52,496 bases of DNA from an uncultured Duganella sp. (lineage in GTDB: Bacteria; Pseudomonadota; Gammaproteobacteria; Burkholderiales; Burkholderiaceae): positions 1 through 52,496 of the forward strand of contig CAMLRG010000011.1 in assembly GCA_946482335.1 (NCBI GenBank), in the 5' to 3' direction. Both the position numbers and the translations under genes were made by a program. Below are positions 25,612 to 35,421 of this stretch, piece by piece. Below the pieces are notes generated by a model. It was not told where the DNA came from, searched no databases, and saw nothing but the letters and a program-made list of their open reading frames with translations. Positions within the stretch are counted from its first letter, which is position 1, and each line of letters starts with the position of its first letter.

Positions 25612-27500
25612 AGCCGCGCGCCAAAATCGCGCTGTTGCCGATCGGCAGCAAGGTAGTCCGGTCCACCATGCTGGCAGCTGGCGCAGCCCTGTGTCTTGCC
25701 GGCTTGCTGATGGTGGTGTTCCAGTTCATGGGCTTGCGCAGCACCTTGCTGCGCGATTTGCAGGTGCAGGCGCGCATCGTTGGCAACAACAGCACGGCCG
25801 CCCTGCTCTTCAGCGACGCGCGCGCGGCCGAGGAAATCCTGGGTGGCCTGTCGGCGTCGCCCAGCGTGCAGAGCGCGAATATCACGGTCGGCAGCATGCC
25901 GCTGGCGCAGTTCCGCAGAAACGGGTCGCCGGTGCCGGAGCTTCCGCCCAGCGCGAGCGGCGAATCACTGCATGAATATGGCATGGATTATGTCGAGGTG
26001 CAGGAACCGATCAAGGTCGATGGCAAGCTTGCCGGCAGCGTGTCGATCCGCGCCTCCCTGTTGCCACTGTACCGGCGCGCGTTCGCCTTTGCCGGCTTTA
26101 CGGCCATTGCAACGCTGGGTTCATTTGCACTGGCATGGCTCCTCGTACGGCGCATGCGGGCGGCAGTGGCACAGGCGGAGGAGAACCTGCATGTGCTGGC
26201 GCATATCGATCCGGTCACTTGCCTGCCGAACCGGAATGCTTTCAACGACAAGCTGGCGTTTACGCTCCGGCGCGCGGACCGGCAGGAAACCAGCGTCAGC
26301 CTGCTGTTGCTGGACCTCGATAACTTCAAGGTCGTCAACGATACGCTGGGCCACGACACGGGCGACAAGCTGCTGCGCCACGTGGCGGAGCGGCTGACCA
26401 AATCGCTGCGCAGCACGGACATCATCTGCCGCATCGGCGGCGATGAATTCGTGGTGATCGTGGAGCCGGCGGACGATGAGGTGGAGCCGGACCAGGTGGC
26501 GCGCAAGATCCTGCGCGCGTTGGCGGAGCCGTTCGTGGTGGACCATCACCAGTTGTTCGTCAGTGCGAGTATCGGCGTGAGCGTGTATCCGAAGGATGCG
26601 CCGGATGCGGCGGCGGTGATCCGTTGCGCGGATATTGCGATGTACCACGCCAAGAACAAGGGCAAGAATGCCTATGAGGTCTTCCATGCGGAGATGGCGC
26701 AGAAGGCGAGCAAGCGCATGGCGCTGGAGGCGAACTTGCGCAAGGCTTTGCAGAAGAACAATGAGCTGTCGTTGCATTACCAGCCGCAGATCGATGTGCG
26801 CACGGGGCGCATGCGCGGCATGGAGGTGCTGACGCGCTGGCATTGCGAGGCTCTGGGCGGGGCGGTGAGCCCGGCGGAGTTCATTCCGGTGGCGGAGGAA
26901 AGCGGCTTGATCGTGCCGCTGGGGCGCTGGGTGCTGCAGACGGCGATCAGGCAGGCTGCGGCTTGGCGCAAGGCGGGGTTGATGGATGAGATCGACCATG
27001 TGGCGGTCAACCTATCGGCTTGCCAGACCAAGGATGTGCAGCTGATGTATGAGGTGCAGTCGCTACTGATGGAGACGGGCTTGCCGCCGCGCTTGCTGGA
27101 ATTGGAGATTACGGAGGGGGTGCTGATGGAGAATGTGCATGCGAACATCGCATTGCTGCACAAGATCCAGGCGGCGGGGATCCATCTGTCGATCGACGAT
27201 TTCGGGACGGGGTATTCGTCGATGGCTTATTTGAAGCGGTTCCCGATTGACCAGTTGAAGATCGACCGCTCGTTCGTGAATGAGGTTCCGGGGGATGGGG
27301 CGGCGATTGCGAAGGCGATTATTGCGATGGCGCATTCGCTCAATCTGAGCGTGGTCGCGGAAGGGGTGGAGACAGAGGAGCAGGTGGCGTTCCTGTCGGA
27401 CGCGGGGTGTGATGTGATGCAGGGGTTCTATTTTGCGCGGCCGATGCCGGCGGAGCAGCTGGAGGGGTTGTTGCGGGAGAGGCGTCTTTGGGCGGCTTAG
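25608..27500 (+). CDS. membrane GGDEF/EAL protein, YfiN-like with added EAL domain
   Basis: A 630-residue c-di-GMP enzyme. Membrane helix 1 (about 22-44), a periplasmic CHASE8-like sensor, helix 2 (about 160-182), then GGDEF (motif GGDEF intact at 277-281) and EAL. The EAL signature reads EVL (406-408, in 'GMEVLTRW') and 'DDFGTGYSS' is intact around 530, so phosphodiesterase activity is possible. It matches YfiN/TpbB in position and N-terminus but has an EAL domain that YfiN lacks. The upstream YfiR-like protein is the expected inhibitor, and the TonB receptor may supply the outer signal. Confidence 0.92.
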   Translation: MKPRAKIALLPIGSKVVRSTMLAAGAALCLAGLLMVVFQFMGLRSTLLRDLQVQARIVGNNSTAALLFSDARAAEEILGGLSASPSVQSANITVGSMPLAQFRRNGSPVPELPPSASGESLHEYGMDYVEVQEPIKVDGKLAGSVSIRASLLPLYRRAFAFAGFTAIATLGSFALAWLLVRRMRAAVAQAEENLHVLAHIDPVTCLPNRNAFNDKLAFTLRRADRQETSVSLLLLDLDNFKVVNDTLGHDTGDKLLRHVAERLTKSLRSTDIICRIGGDEFVVIVEPADDEVEPDQVARKILRALAEPFVVDHHQLFVSASIGVSVYPKDAPDAAAVIRCADIAMYHAKNKGKNAYEVFHAEMAQKASKRMALEANLRKALQKNNELSLHYQPQIDVRTGRMRGMEVLTRWHCEALGGAVSPAEFIPVAEESGLIVPLGRWVLQTAIRQAAAWRKAGLMDEIDHVAVNLSACQTKDVQLMYEVQSLLMETGLPPRLLELEITEGVLMENVHANIALLHKIQAAGIHLSIDDFGTGYSSMAYLKRFPIDQLKIDRSFVNEVPGDGAAIAKAIIAMAHSLNLSVVAEGVETEEQVAFLSDAGCDVMQGFYFARPMPAEQLEGLLRERRLWAA

Positions 27501-27501
27501 G

Positions 27502-27617
27502 AAACCGGTAAACCGGGGTCTGACCCGCAGGGTCAGACCCCAAACGGTCTCGCAGTCGCAGGCCGTCGATCAGACGGGGTCTGACCCTTGGGTCTGACCC
27601 CGGTTTACCGGTTTTTA
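27502..27617 (+). repeat. structured intergenic repeat, copy 2 (between GGDEF/EAL gene and prfC)
   Basis: Ends AAACCGGTAAACC and GGTTTACCGGTTTTTA in inverted orientation. Arm 1 GGGGTCTGACCC-GCA-GGGTCAGACCCC is perfect; arm 2 GGGGTCTGACCC-TT-GGGTCTGACCCC has one T-T mismatch. It starts one base after the GGDEF/EAL stop and its other end contains the prfC stop codon. It separates two convergent genes, so a bidirectional terminator role is plausible. Confidence 0.88.
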
Positions 27618-29249
27618 GTCCAGCTTGGTCGCGTGCTCACGCGTAGCGTGGAACGTCAGCTTAGGCCAGCGCTCCTGCGTCAACCGCAGATTAACGCCCG
27701 ACGTCGCCAGATAAGCCAGATTGCCAGCCGCATCATAAGCAACATTGTGCCCCAGCGCCGCCTCGAAATCCGCCAGCGCCTTCTTGTCATCGCTGGTCAC
27801 CCAGCGCGCCGTGCTGATCGAAGTGCTCTCAAACACCGCGTCCACGCCATATTCATTCATCAAGCGCGAAGCCACCACTTCAAACTGCAGCACACCCACC
27901 GCGCCCAGCACAACCTCACCGCCCTGCACCGGCTTGAACACCTGCACAGCGCCCTCCTCACCCAGCTGCTGCAAGCCTTTCTGCAGCTGCTTGATCTTCA
28001 GCGGGTTACGGATGCGCACCTGGCGGAAGAAGTCCGGCGCGAAGTAAGGAATACCGGTGAACTGCAGCAGTTCGCCTTCCGAGAACGAATCGCCGATCTG
28101 CATATTTCCGTGGTTCGGCAGGCCGATGATGTCGCCAGCGTACGCCTCTTCCACCCGCTCGCGCGAAGACGCCATGAACGTCACCACCGACGACACCTTC
28201 ACCTCGCGGTTCAGGCGCAGATGCTTGATCTTCATGCCGCGCTCGAAACGGCCGGAGCACACACGCAGGAAAGCGATACGGTCGCGGTGCGCCGGGTCCA
28301 TATTAGCCTGGATCTTGAACACGAAGCCGGAGAACGGTTCCTCGGTCGGCTGTACGGTACGCACCGACGCGTCGCGCGAACCCGGCGCAGGCGCCCAGTC
28401 CACCAGCGCCGACAAAATCTCGCGCACGCCGAAGTTGTTGATCGCGGAACCGAAGAACACCGGCGTCTGCTTGCCCGCCAGGAAGTCTTCCAGGTTGAAT
28501 GGGTGCGAAGCGCCGTGCACCAGCTCCACTTCCATGCGCAGCTGGTCCATCTCGAGCGGGAACATCTCCTGCAGGCGCGGGTTGTCGATGCCTTTGATGA
28601 CTTCGAAGCTCTGGTCGGCGTTTTCTTCGCCGGCGCGGAACAGCAGGATTTCGTCGTTGATCAGGTGGTACACGCCGCGGAAATTCTTGCCCATGCCAAT
28701 CGGCCAGGTCACCGGCGCGCACTGGATCTTCAGCACGGATTCGACTTCATCGAGCAGCTCGAGCGGGTCGCGGCATTCGCGGTCCAGCTTGTTCATGAAG
28801 GTCACGATCGGCGTATTGCGCATGCGGCAAACGTCGAGCAGCTTGATGGTCTGCGCTTCCACGCCCTTGGCGGCGTCGATCACCATCAGGCCCGAGTCCA
28901 CGGCGGTCAGCACGCGGTAGGTGTCTTCGGAGAAGTCCTGGTGGCCCGGGGTGTCCAGCAAGTTGATGATGTGGTCACGGAATTCGAACTGCATCACCGA
29001 GGAAGCAACGGAAATGCCGCGCTGCTTTTCGATTTCCATCCAGTCGGAGGTGGCGTGGCGGCCGCTCTTGCGCGCCTTGACCGTGCCGGCCATCTGGATC
29101 GCGCCCGAGAACAGCAGCAGCTTTTCGGTCAGCGTGGTTTTACCCGCGTCCGGGTGGGAAATGATGCCGAAAGTACGGCGGCGCGCAACCTCGCGCGCGA
29201 TCAGCGCCGGGGTCTTGCTGGTGGTTTGAACTTGGATATCGTCAGACAT
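27615..29249 (-). CDS. prfC: peptide chain release factor 3
   Basis: A 544-residue translational GTPase that recycles RF1 and RF2 from the ribosome after peptide release. The GTP-binding motifs are G1 'HPDAGKTT' (32-39), the switch region '[19 protein letters not shown]', G3 '[10 protein letters not shown]' and G4 'FMNKLDRE'. Length and motifs match RF3 throughout. The stop codon TAA is part of the repeat element at 27502-27617. The ATG at 29249 has no strong ribosome binding site but fits the family N-terminus. Confidence 0.96.
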   Translation of the reverse strand: MSDDIQVQTTSKTPALIAREVARRRTFGIISHPDAGKTTLTEKLLLFSGAIQMAGTVKARKSGRHATSDWMEIEKQRGISVASSVMQFEFRDHIINLLDTPGHQDFSEDTYRVLTAVDSGLMVIDAAKGVEAQTIKLLDVCRMRNTPIVTFMNKLDRECRDPLELLDEVESVLKIQCAPVTWPIGMGKNFRGVYHLINDEILLFRAGEENADQSFEVIKGIDNPRLQEMFPLEMDQLRMEVELVHGASHPFNLEDFLAGKQTPVFFGSAINNFGVREILSALVDWAPAPGSRDASVRTVQPTEEPFSGFVFKIQANMDPAHRDRIAFLRVCSGRFERGMKIKHLRLNREVKVSSVVTFMASSRERVEEAYAGDIIGLPNHGNMQIGDSFSEGELLQFTGIPYFAPDFFRQVRIRNPLKIKQLQKGLQQLGEEGAVQVFKPVQGGEVVLGAVGVLQFEVVASRLMNEYGVDAVFESTSISTARWVTSDDKKALADFEAALGHNVAYDAAGNLAYLATSGVNLRLTQERWPKLTFHATREHATKLD

Positions 29250-29303
29250 GATGGCTGCAGCGGTGGCACGGACGGAAAACCCGCTATTTTACCATCACTC
29301 GCC

Positions 29304-29999
29304 CTATAGCCGGATGGCGTCGTCGAGCAGGATTTCCATGGCGAGGTGGCCGCGCACGGCAATGCGGCCGATCCGGCCGGGGTGGAACCTGACGCCGGCG
29401 AACGCGGCCAGGAGCAGTTGCTCTTCAGCCTCCGGCAAGGCGGATTCCAGGGCGACGCGCTCGACTGCGCCCTCGTCGCTGACCCAAACCTGCAGGGTGA
29501 CCGCTTGCGGCGGGATGCCCGGCACGATCAGCAGTTTGCCGCCGACCAGGCCGTCCGCGACCACAGGCGCCTGGGTCATTGCGCTGGCGCCGAAATAATG
29601 GGGCTCGGCAGCCTCGTTAGCCGTGCCCGTCCTCGCCGCCGCTGGCACGGGCAGCGCAGCGGCCACCGGCGCCTCCGCAAGATCCGGCAGCGCCGCCACG
29701 GCCTCAGGCGCGTGCGTCACGTCCGGTGCAGACTGCGCAGGCGACGCGCTGCCCTGCTCCGCCGCAGAAGCGTTCACGGGCGCGGGAGCGCTCGGCACGG
29801 CCGCGTCACTGAGCGGGCTGACGAACCGCACCATCAAGGCGCGCGGCGCCTGACCGGCGCCAATGCTGTCAACGCCGCCATTGCCGCTGCCGCCGCGGTC
29901 GCCGGCATGGTTTGCCTGGCTGGCCAGGGCCCACGCGATAGCGGCGTGCACCAGCACCGACGCCAGCAGCGCCAGCGAAGGACGGGAGCGGCTGCGCAC
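29304..29999 (-). CDS. TonB-like protein at the end of the pilus operon
   Basis: About 231 residues: a short basic N-terminus, one membrane helix ('SLALLASVLVHAAIAWAL'), a long Ala/Pro-rich periplasmic linker (about 70-150), and a small C-terminal domain with 'VTLQVWVSDEGAVERVALE' like the TonB/TolA C-terminal domain. I take the GTG at 29999, just after the pilY1 stop, as start; GTGs inside pilY1 (e.g. 30026) are alternatives. No exbB or exbD is nearby, so energy coupling through this protein is unproven. It could be an orphan TonB or a structural spacer protein. Confidence 0.7.
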   Translation of the reverse strand: MRSRSRPSLALLASVLVHAAIAWALASQANHAGDRGGSGNGGVDSIGAGQAPRALMVRFVSPLSDAAVPSAPAPVNASAAEQGSASPAQSAPDVTHAPEAVAALPDLAEAPVAAALPVPAAARTGTANEAAEPHYFGASAMTQAPVVADGLVGGKLLIVPGIPPQAVTLQVWVSDEGAVERVALESALPEAEEQLLLAAFAGVRFHPGRIGRIAVRGHLAMEILLDDAIRL

Positions 30000-30009
30000 C
30001 GCTCCGAAG

Positions 30010-33000
30010 TCAATTGGACAATTCACGCCAGAGGACACGTTTTGCTCCCAACCCGCTGCTGTCCGGCGCGATCTGCAGCTCGATCGCATCCGGCTTCTTG
30101 CCGTCCGCCGTCACTGCGTGGATCACCGGCGTGCCGCTCGGCAGCTTGGACACCGTCACCCCGACGATCGGAGACGTGAACTTCATGCCGCCCGGGTTCT
30201 GCGGGCTGACATTGCCGCCGGTCTTGAAGTCGAGCTGGTACAGCCAGCTATAGCCGCCCGGCTGGCAAGCCGACACCGACGGTACGGTGCTGGCAAACAC
30301 CAGCGTGCCGAAATACAGCTGCGGATCGATCGTGACCCTTTCGCCGCTGTCGGGCATGTTGACGTACCAGCCGGACTTGCTGGACCAGTCCACCGGATTG
30401 CCGGTGATGCTGCGGGTGGTGCCCGAATCGGTCACCGTCTGGCCCACCAGCTTGTCGATGCCGGTCACCGTGGTGCTGCCGTCATCCTTGATACCGTACA
30501 GGGTCTGGGTATCCACATCGTCCAGATCCTGCTCGCCCAGATAGCGCCCGGTGCCGAAATAGACGGCGCGCTTGCCCTCGACTTCCGCGATCTCCGGCGC
30601 CGCCATGATCGGCTTGGACGGGCCAAAATCGGCCAGTTTGGTGGCCGTCCCCGCCTCCAGGTCGAAGCGCCACATGACACCGGTCAGGTCGCCGCCATAC
30701 GCCGCGACCGCGGTATTGTCGATATTAAAATCCGCCACCTTCACGTTCAAGCGCGCCAGGCCGCTCGGGTTGGCAGTCGTGCCGACGCCGGTCGTAATGG
30801 TCTTCAGCACGCTGCCATCCGCCAGGTTGAGCACGAAAACATAGCCCTTCCCGTCCGCCGAACCGTACTTGCCCCCTTCCGGCACGTTGTTGTAGCCCGA
30901 GGTGACCACGGCCACCCACGTCCCGTCCGCCAACTTGGTGATGTACGGCGTGCCATAGCTGTAGCCCACGTTCGGGTTATCGTCGGCGGTAAAGTCCCAC
31001 AGCGGCTGCGGGTTGGCCGGATCCGTGACGTCCAGCGCATAGAAGCCGCGTCCGCCCTTGCCCATCGCCCCGATCAGGACAGTCTTCCAATTGCCCCCTA
31101 CCAGCGCATCGCTCATCGCCAGCGGGCCATCCAGGTAGAAGCGGTGCTGGCTGGCATAGTTGGCATCGGCCAGGCGCCACATATTCGGCAGCACCATGGG
31201 CGGCACGAAAGCCCAGCGCTCCTGGCCCGTCAGGCCGTCGAACGCATGCAGCATGCCGTCGTTGGAGGCGGCGTACAGTGTGGCGGCACGGGCCGAATTG
31301 GCGCTCTTGAAGCCTGCATAGCCGCCATCGCTGAAGTTGTACGGCGGCGCCTTCACGTAAACCGGCTGGGCGTGCACGATATCGCCCAGCACGCGCTCGC
31401 GGTCGCGGTACAGCCTTTCGTAGCTGCCGTAGTTCGCATCGCGCTCCTGGTCTTCGTAGCGGTCATGACCGCGCAGGAAGTTCACCAGCGAAGCCGCCGT
31501 GGCGGCGCCCTGCTGGGCGACGGTCCAGCCGGCGTACTGGCTCAACTTGCTGGTGTCGAACATCGCCAGCTGCGCCGCGGTCAGGCCGCCGGCGCCGCTG
31601 CTGAACAGGGTGCGCGTGTTGCCGTTGGCGGTGTAGATGATGCGGTCGTCGCTATTGCCGGCCGTGGTGATCCGGGCGCGCAGCAGCGGCTCCGCCTGCC
31701 AGGTGGCGCTGCCCGAGATGGCGCCGGTCGACAGGTCCACGGTATAGGCGCTTACCTCGCCGTCCCACTTCAGGGTGCGGTAGGTCGCCACATAGATGTA
31801 GTTGTCGCCGGTGGTCGGCTGCAGGTTACTGGTGGCCGCCGCCGCGCCGCTGCCGCTTGCGCTGTCGATGCTGCTGAGCGCCTTGCGCAAGCCGCTCTCC
31901 AGCGCCGAAGGGTTTTGGGTGCTGAAGTAGGTGCCGCGCCCGTTCACGGCGGCGTGCCACAGGTCGTCGATGGTTTCCGGCTGGTTGGACGCAGGCTTTG
32001 GCCAATCCCTGGTGCCCTGCTTGATGTTGAAGTAGTCGCCCGACGTGCTGGTCTTGTAGGCCGGGTCGTAAGTCAGCGTCCCGTCCACGCCCAGCCCGAT
32101 GGTAAAGGTGGTCATGTGCTGGTGCTGCGCCGTGTCGTCCACCGCCGTGTTCACCCCCGATGGCGCGACATTGTTGGTGCACAGGTCGGTCGCCCCGCAA
32201 GAGGTGCGCAAGTCGGTGTGGTAATAGTGGTAGGCCACGTCCGCCAGGGTTTGCGGCGTTTTCAGTGCATCCAGCGATGGCCGCATCACGCCGGCTGCAC
32301 CGTCGGTGTCGCCGACCCCGGAATAACTGTCGTTCCAATAGCCATCCGTCGCCAGGATGGCAAAATTCTTCTGGCAGGAGAACTGCACGGGGTCCGAATA
32401 TGTGGTGCTGGTGCCTTGGTACATGCGGCCGATCGAGTCCAGCGAAGTGCGCAGCGGCGTACCGCCGAGCGGATCGAAGTTATACAGGTTGGTGTAGAAG
32501 GTGGTCTTCTGCGCGGAGTCGAAATTGGCGATATTCAGCACGACCGGGTTGTTGATGGTCGTCATGCCGATGCGGGCATGCAGGTAGTTGTCGTCGTTCG
32601 GGTCGGATTCCTGCGGCGTGCCGCGCACGTCCTTGAACGCTTGCCCGATTGCCGATTTGGTCATCTGGGCACGCGTGCGGTACCACGCATACCAGCTGGC
32701 AAAGTTCGCCATCTCTTCGGCATAGGTGCAGCTCGCGCCGGCGCAGTCGGTGCGACCTGCTGCCTTCGCCGGCAAGGTGCCGCTTGGCGTAATGTCGACG
32801 CGCGACCAGTTGAAGTAGCGAACCTTGTCGTAGGTCGCCGTCTTCTTGGCCTGGCAGCTGCCTTCCTTGCCGAAGTTCTGGTACGGCGCGTTGTCCGCAG
32901 TCTTGCACCATTCCACGCTCACGTTGTAATAGAACGGCGCGCCATAGCCTACCTTCAGGACATTGTAGGTATTGTTCGGGTACAGGTAGGCAGTGCCGCC

Positions 33001-33648
33001 ATCCAGCGCGGACTTGCAGTTCGGCCCGCCCAGGCTATCGGAGGCGCTCTTGCACCAGAACCGCTCCGGGTAGCCGGCAGCCAGGTTGACAGTGGCGTTC
33101 TTGCCCAGGCGCGGGCAGGAGCCGCCGGCCACGACGGGCACGCATGGCGTGGCGCTGGGCTGCTGCGCATGGCTGTCCTCGACCTGCTGGATGCCGTAGC
33201 CATCGCTGGGGACGGCGTTCCAGGGCGTGACATAAGCGGTATTGCCCTTGTGGTCGGGGCGGCGCGTGCCGTCGGCATTGACTGGCCAGACATAACGCAC
33301 CGCCGGGTTGTAGTACAGGCCATTGAAGCCGCTGGCGTAGAACGGCGGGTCGCCAGGCTCGCACACCACCAGGCTGTTCTCCTTGTTCGGACCACGGCAC
33401 CATTGGTTGAACTTCTGGGTCGACATGTAGCGCACGTAATCGGGCATGTAGGGGAAGGCCATGCTGCCCGAATTGTCGAGGTCGAGCATAATGTTCGGCA
33501 AAATGTTGGCGTTCGACGCATTGGCCAGCGGTACGTCGGCCAGGTCGGTCGTGCCGGCAGCCGCCGGCTGCATGGCCAGCATCAGGCACAGCCCGAGCGG
33601 GGCAAGCATGGCGCGCCAGCCGGCTGGTGCGGCAGTGGTCCTGTCCAT
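30010..33648 (-). CDS. pilY1: type IV pilus tip adhesin/biogenesis factor PilY1
   Basis: A 1212-residue secreted protein: signal peptide, then a von Willebrand-like region with the MIDAS-type 'DLDNSGSM' (56-63), and a C-terminal beta-propeller with 'FVPPMVLPNMWRLADAN', 'GAMGKGGRGFYALDV' and 'VADFNIDNTAVAAYGGDLTG' including a calcium-binding loop. PilY1 primes pilus assembly, sits at the tip and takes part in surface sensing. AGGAG precedes the ATG. It ends the minor pilin operon apart from the TonB-like gene. Many cysteines in the first half probably form disulfides. Confidence 0.93.
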   Translation of the reverse strand: MDRTTAAPAGWRAMLAPLGLCLMLAMQPAAAGTTDLADVPLANASNANILPNIMLDLDNSGSMAFPYMPDYVRYMSTQKFNQWCRGPNKENSLVVCEPGDPPFYASGFNGLYYNPAVRYVWPVNADGTRRPDHKGNTAYVTPWNAVPSDGYGIQQVEDSHAQQPSATPCVPVVAGGSCPRLGKNATVNLAAGYPERFWCKSASDSLGGPNCKSALDGGTAYLYPNNTYNVLKVGYGAPFYYNVSVEWCKTADNAPYQNFGKEGSCQAKKTATYDKVRYFNWSRVDITPSGTLPAKAAGRTDCAGASCTYAEEMANFASWYAWYRTRAQMTKSAIGQAFKDVRGTPQESDPNDDNYLHARIGMTTINNPVVLNIANFDSAQKTTFYTNLYNFDPLGGTPLRTSLDSIGRMYQGTSTTYSDPVQFSCQKNFAILATDGYWNDSYSGVGDTDGAAGVMRPSLDALKTPQTLADVAYHYYHTDLRTSCGATDLCTNNVAPSGVNTAVDDTAQHQHMTTFTIGLGVDGTLTYDPAYKTSTSGDYFNIKQGTRDWPKPASNQPETIDDLWHAAVNGRGTYFSTQNPSALESGLRKALSSIDSASGSGAAAATSNLQPTTGDNYIYVATYRTLKWDGEVSAYTVDLSTGAISGSATWQAEPLLRARITTAGNSDDRIIYTANGNTRTLFSSGAGGLTAAQLAMFDTSKLSQYAGWTVAQQGAATAASLVNFLRGHDRYEDQERDANYGSYERLYRDRERVLGDIVHAQPVYVKAPPYNFSDGGYAGFKSANSARAATLYAASNDGMLHAFDGLTGQERWAFVPPMVLPNMWRLADANYASQHRFYLDGPLAMSDALVGGNWKTVLIGAMGKGGRGFYALDVTDPANPQPLWDFTADDNPNVGYSYGTPYITKLADGTWVAVVTSGYNNVPEGGKYGSADGKGYVFVLNLADGSVLKTITTGVGTTANPSGLARLNVKVADFNIDNTAVAAYGGDLTGVMWRFDLEAGTATKLADFGPSKPIMAAPEIAEVEGKRAVYFGTGRYLGEQDLDDVDTQTLYGIKDDGSTTVTGIDKLVGQTVTDSGTTRSITGNPVDWSSKSGWYVNMPDSGERVTIDPQLYFGTLVFASTVPSVSACQPGGYSWLYQLDFKTGGNVSPQNPGGMKFTSPIVGVTVSKLPSGTPVIHAVTADGKKPDAIELQIAPDSSGLGAKRVLWRELSN

Positions 33649-33663
33649 CTGAATTCTCCTGCG

Positions 33664-34287
33664 TTAGATTGAAACCACCACCTGGATGTAGCTGGTGGTA
33701 TTCCTTGGCCCGGATACCCGCGCCGTGATGCGGTAATAGCCCCGGTTCGCCACCGATTCCCAGGCGCCCGGCTGGTAGGTCAGCATCTGGCGCGAGGCGC
33801 CCTGGCTGCTGCCGCCCCTGAACGTTTGCTCGGTGGCGCAAGTGGCACCGTTCAGCGGGCCGGCGCTGTCGCACATGCGGTGGATGATGTAGGCCACCTG
33901 GTTGCCGGCGTCGTCGCGCTCCAGCGTCCTGACCGCGTCTGCATCGCCCCAGTCCAGGTCATCCTCGGTGCCGCCGCCCGGCTTGTTGCCGGTCAGGTCC
34001 AGCGCATCCTGGCTGGTGGCGTAATAACCGCTGCCGGGAATATCCTGCTGCAGGTTGGCGGTATTGGCGGTCAGCCACGCGATGGCGGTTTCCACCCCGG
34101 CATCGCCGCTGGCCACGGCGCTTTGCTTGAACGACAGGTTGCCGGCAATGACGGTCGACGTGTCGACGGAGCGCAGCAGCGCGATGCCGGCCAGCGTCAT
34201 CGCCACCAGCACGATCAGGGTAACGACCAGGACCACGCCGCGCTGGCGGGCATGCCGGGCCATGCCGGCGCTGGTGCTGTGCTTCAT
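33664..34287 (-). CDS. pilX: type IV pilus minor pilin PilX
   Basis: 207 residues. N-terminus 'QRGVVLVVTLIVLVAMTLAGIALLRSVD' is the PilX form of the prepilin signal helix, followed by 'GNLSFKQSAVASGDAGVETA'. The ATG at 34287 overlaps the pilW stop (ATGA) and has GGGGGA upstream, so I prefer it to the GTG at 34299. It acts in the priming complex of the pilus with PilV, PilW, FimT and PilY1. Confidence 0.88.
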   Translation of the reverse strand: MKHSTSAGMARHARQRGVVLVVTLIVLVAMTLAGIALLRSVDTSTVIAGNLSFKQSAVASGDAGVETAIAWLTANTANLQQDIPGSGYYATSQDALDLTGNKPGGGTEDDLDWGDADAVRTLERDDAGNQVAYIIHRMCDSAGPLNGATCATEQTFRGGSSQGASRQMLTYQPGAWESVANRGYYRITARVSGPRNTTSYIQVVVSI

Positions 34288-35405
34288 AAGTTCCCCCACA
34301 GGACGTTACGCAAGGGCACGACCGTTTCGAACACCTTGTAGCGGTAGCATTTCCAGTCGGCCGGATAGCTCGAGGTATGGAAAGTGGCCCAGGACGACCA
34401 TCCATCCACCATGGCCTGCGTGGTGGTCGTGCATTCACCGTCGTCGCCGGGCTTTTCGTATTGCGCGCTGCGCGCCACCAGCGCGATGCGCACTGCCTTG
34501 ATGCGCTTGCGGTTATCCATGGACGGCGAGGCCCAGGTTGCGCCGCTGGCTTCCACCCACTCGTTGACCGATTGCGAACCGGCGCCGGCGGTGACGCCGT
34601 ATTCGGCCTGCAGGTCGACGATTTCCGGCGCCACCACTTCTCCTGTACTGACCGGCGTCACGGAATTGTCCGAACGCTGCAGCTGGCGCAGCGCGCTGTC
34701 GACTGCATAGCTGCGCTGGAACAGCGGCGCATTCGACGGGGCCGAGAAACATGACAGCGAGGCGCCCGTGGTGTAGGCCGGCCAGCCATTGCTGTTCTGG
34801 TAGTTGGCTGGAGGATTGTAAATTCCGTTATCGCCGGGGTTATGCTGGATTTTCAGCGCCTGGTCCTGCACGGTGGTGACCTGCATCAGCGTGCAATTGC
34901 CGGCCTGCTGCACCAATACCAGGTCCCCTTCCTTGCAGCCGGCGGTGCTGCTCACGTTCAGTTCCGACGAAGGCTGCGGCATGGTGCTGCGCAAACGCGT
35001 GGTGGACGGGTAGCGGAACGTATCGAGGTTGGGGTTGGCGAAGAACTGGGCGGTGACGGAATCGGGTTGGCTGCCGCCTTCGCCCACGATGACCGACGAC
35101 AGCGAAAAGCCGGCCAGCGCCCCGGCCGCACCGCCGCATTCGGCGCTGCCGTCGCAGTAAGCGTGGGTGTTGCCGCAATTGCCGAACAACGCAGGGTCCA
35201 GGCCCCAGCCCGCCATGCGCACGTCGCGTTCGACCATGTACAGGGCAATCGCCCCGTTGCTCTGCGCATCGGCGCCGCCGGTGGTGCTGCGCTTCTGGCC
35301 TTCCGATTGGCTGAACACCTGCATCACCACCACCATGGCCAGCATGCCGATCCCCAACCCCACCAGGACCTCGGTCATCCCGAAGCCTTTCACACATGTG
35401 CGCAT
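34284..35405 (-). CDS. pilW: type IV pilus minor pilin PilW
   Basis: 373 residues with the prepilin cleavage site in 'KGFGMTEVLVGLGIGMLAMVV' and 'GAIALYMVERDVRMAGWGLD', the usual PilW features. The ATG at 35405 was chosen because AGGGGAGGG lies just upstream, overlapping the end of pilV; an in-frame ATG at 35429 would overlap pilV further. Large Cys-containing globular domain. Part of the minor pilin complex. Confidence 0.9.
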   Translation of the reverse strand: MRTCVKGFGMTEVLVGLGIGMLAMVVVMQVFSQSEGQKRSTTGGADAQSNGAIALYMVERDVRMAGWGLDPALFGNCGNTHAYCDGSAECGGAAGALAGFSLSSVIVGEGGSQPDSVTAQFFANPNLDTFRYPSTTRLRSTMPQPSSELNVSSTAGCKEGDLVLVQQAGNCTLMQVTTVQDQALKIQHNPGDNGIYNPPANYQNSNGWPAYTTGASLSCFSAPSNAPLFQRSYAVDSALRQLQRSDNSVTPVSTGEVVAPEIVDLQAEYGVTAGAGSQSVNEWVEASGATWASPSMDNRKRIKAVRIALVARSAQYEKPGDDGECTTTTQAMVDGWSSWATFHTSSYPADWKCYRYKVFETVVPLRNVLWGNL

Positions 35406-35421
35406 TGCTGGTTCCCTCCCC

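Noticed and set aside
29863..33672. Very long open frame antisense to pilY1
   Set aside because: It mirrors pilY1 in a high-GC genome; its protein is Arg/His/Ala-rich without any domain, while pilY1 on the other strand has clear motifs.
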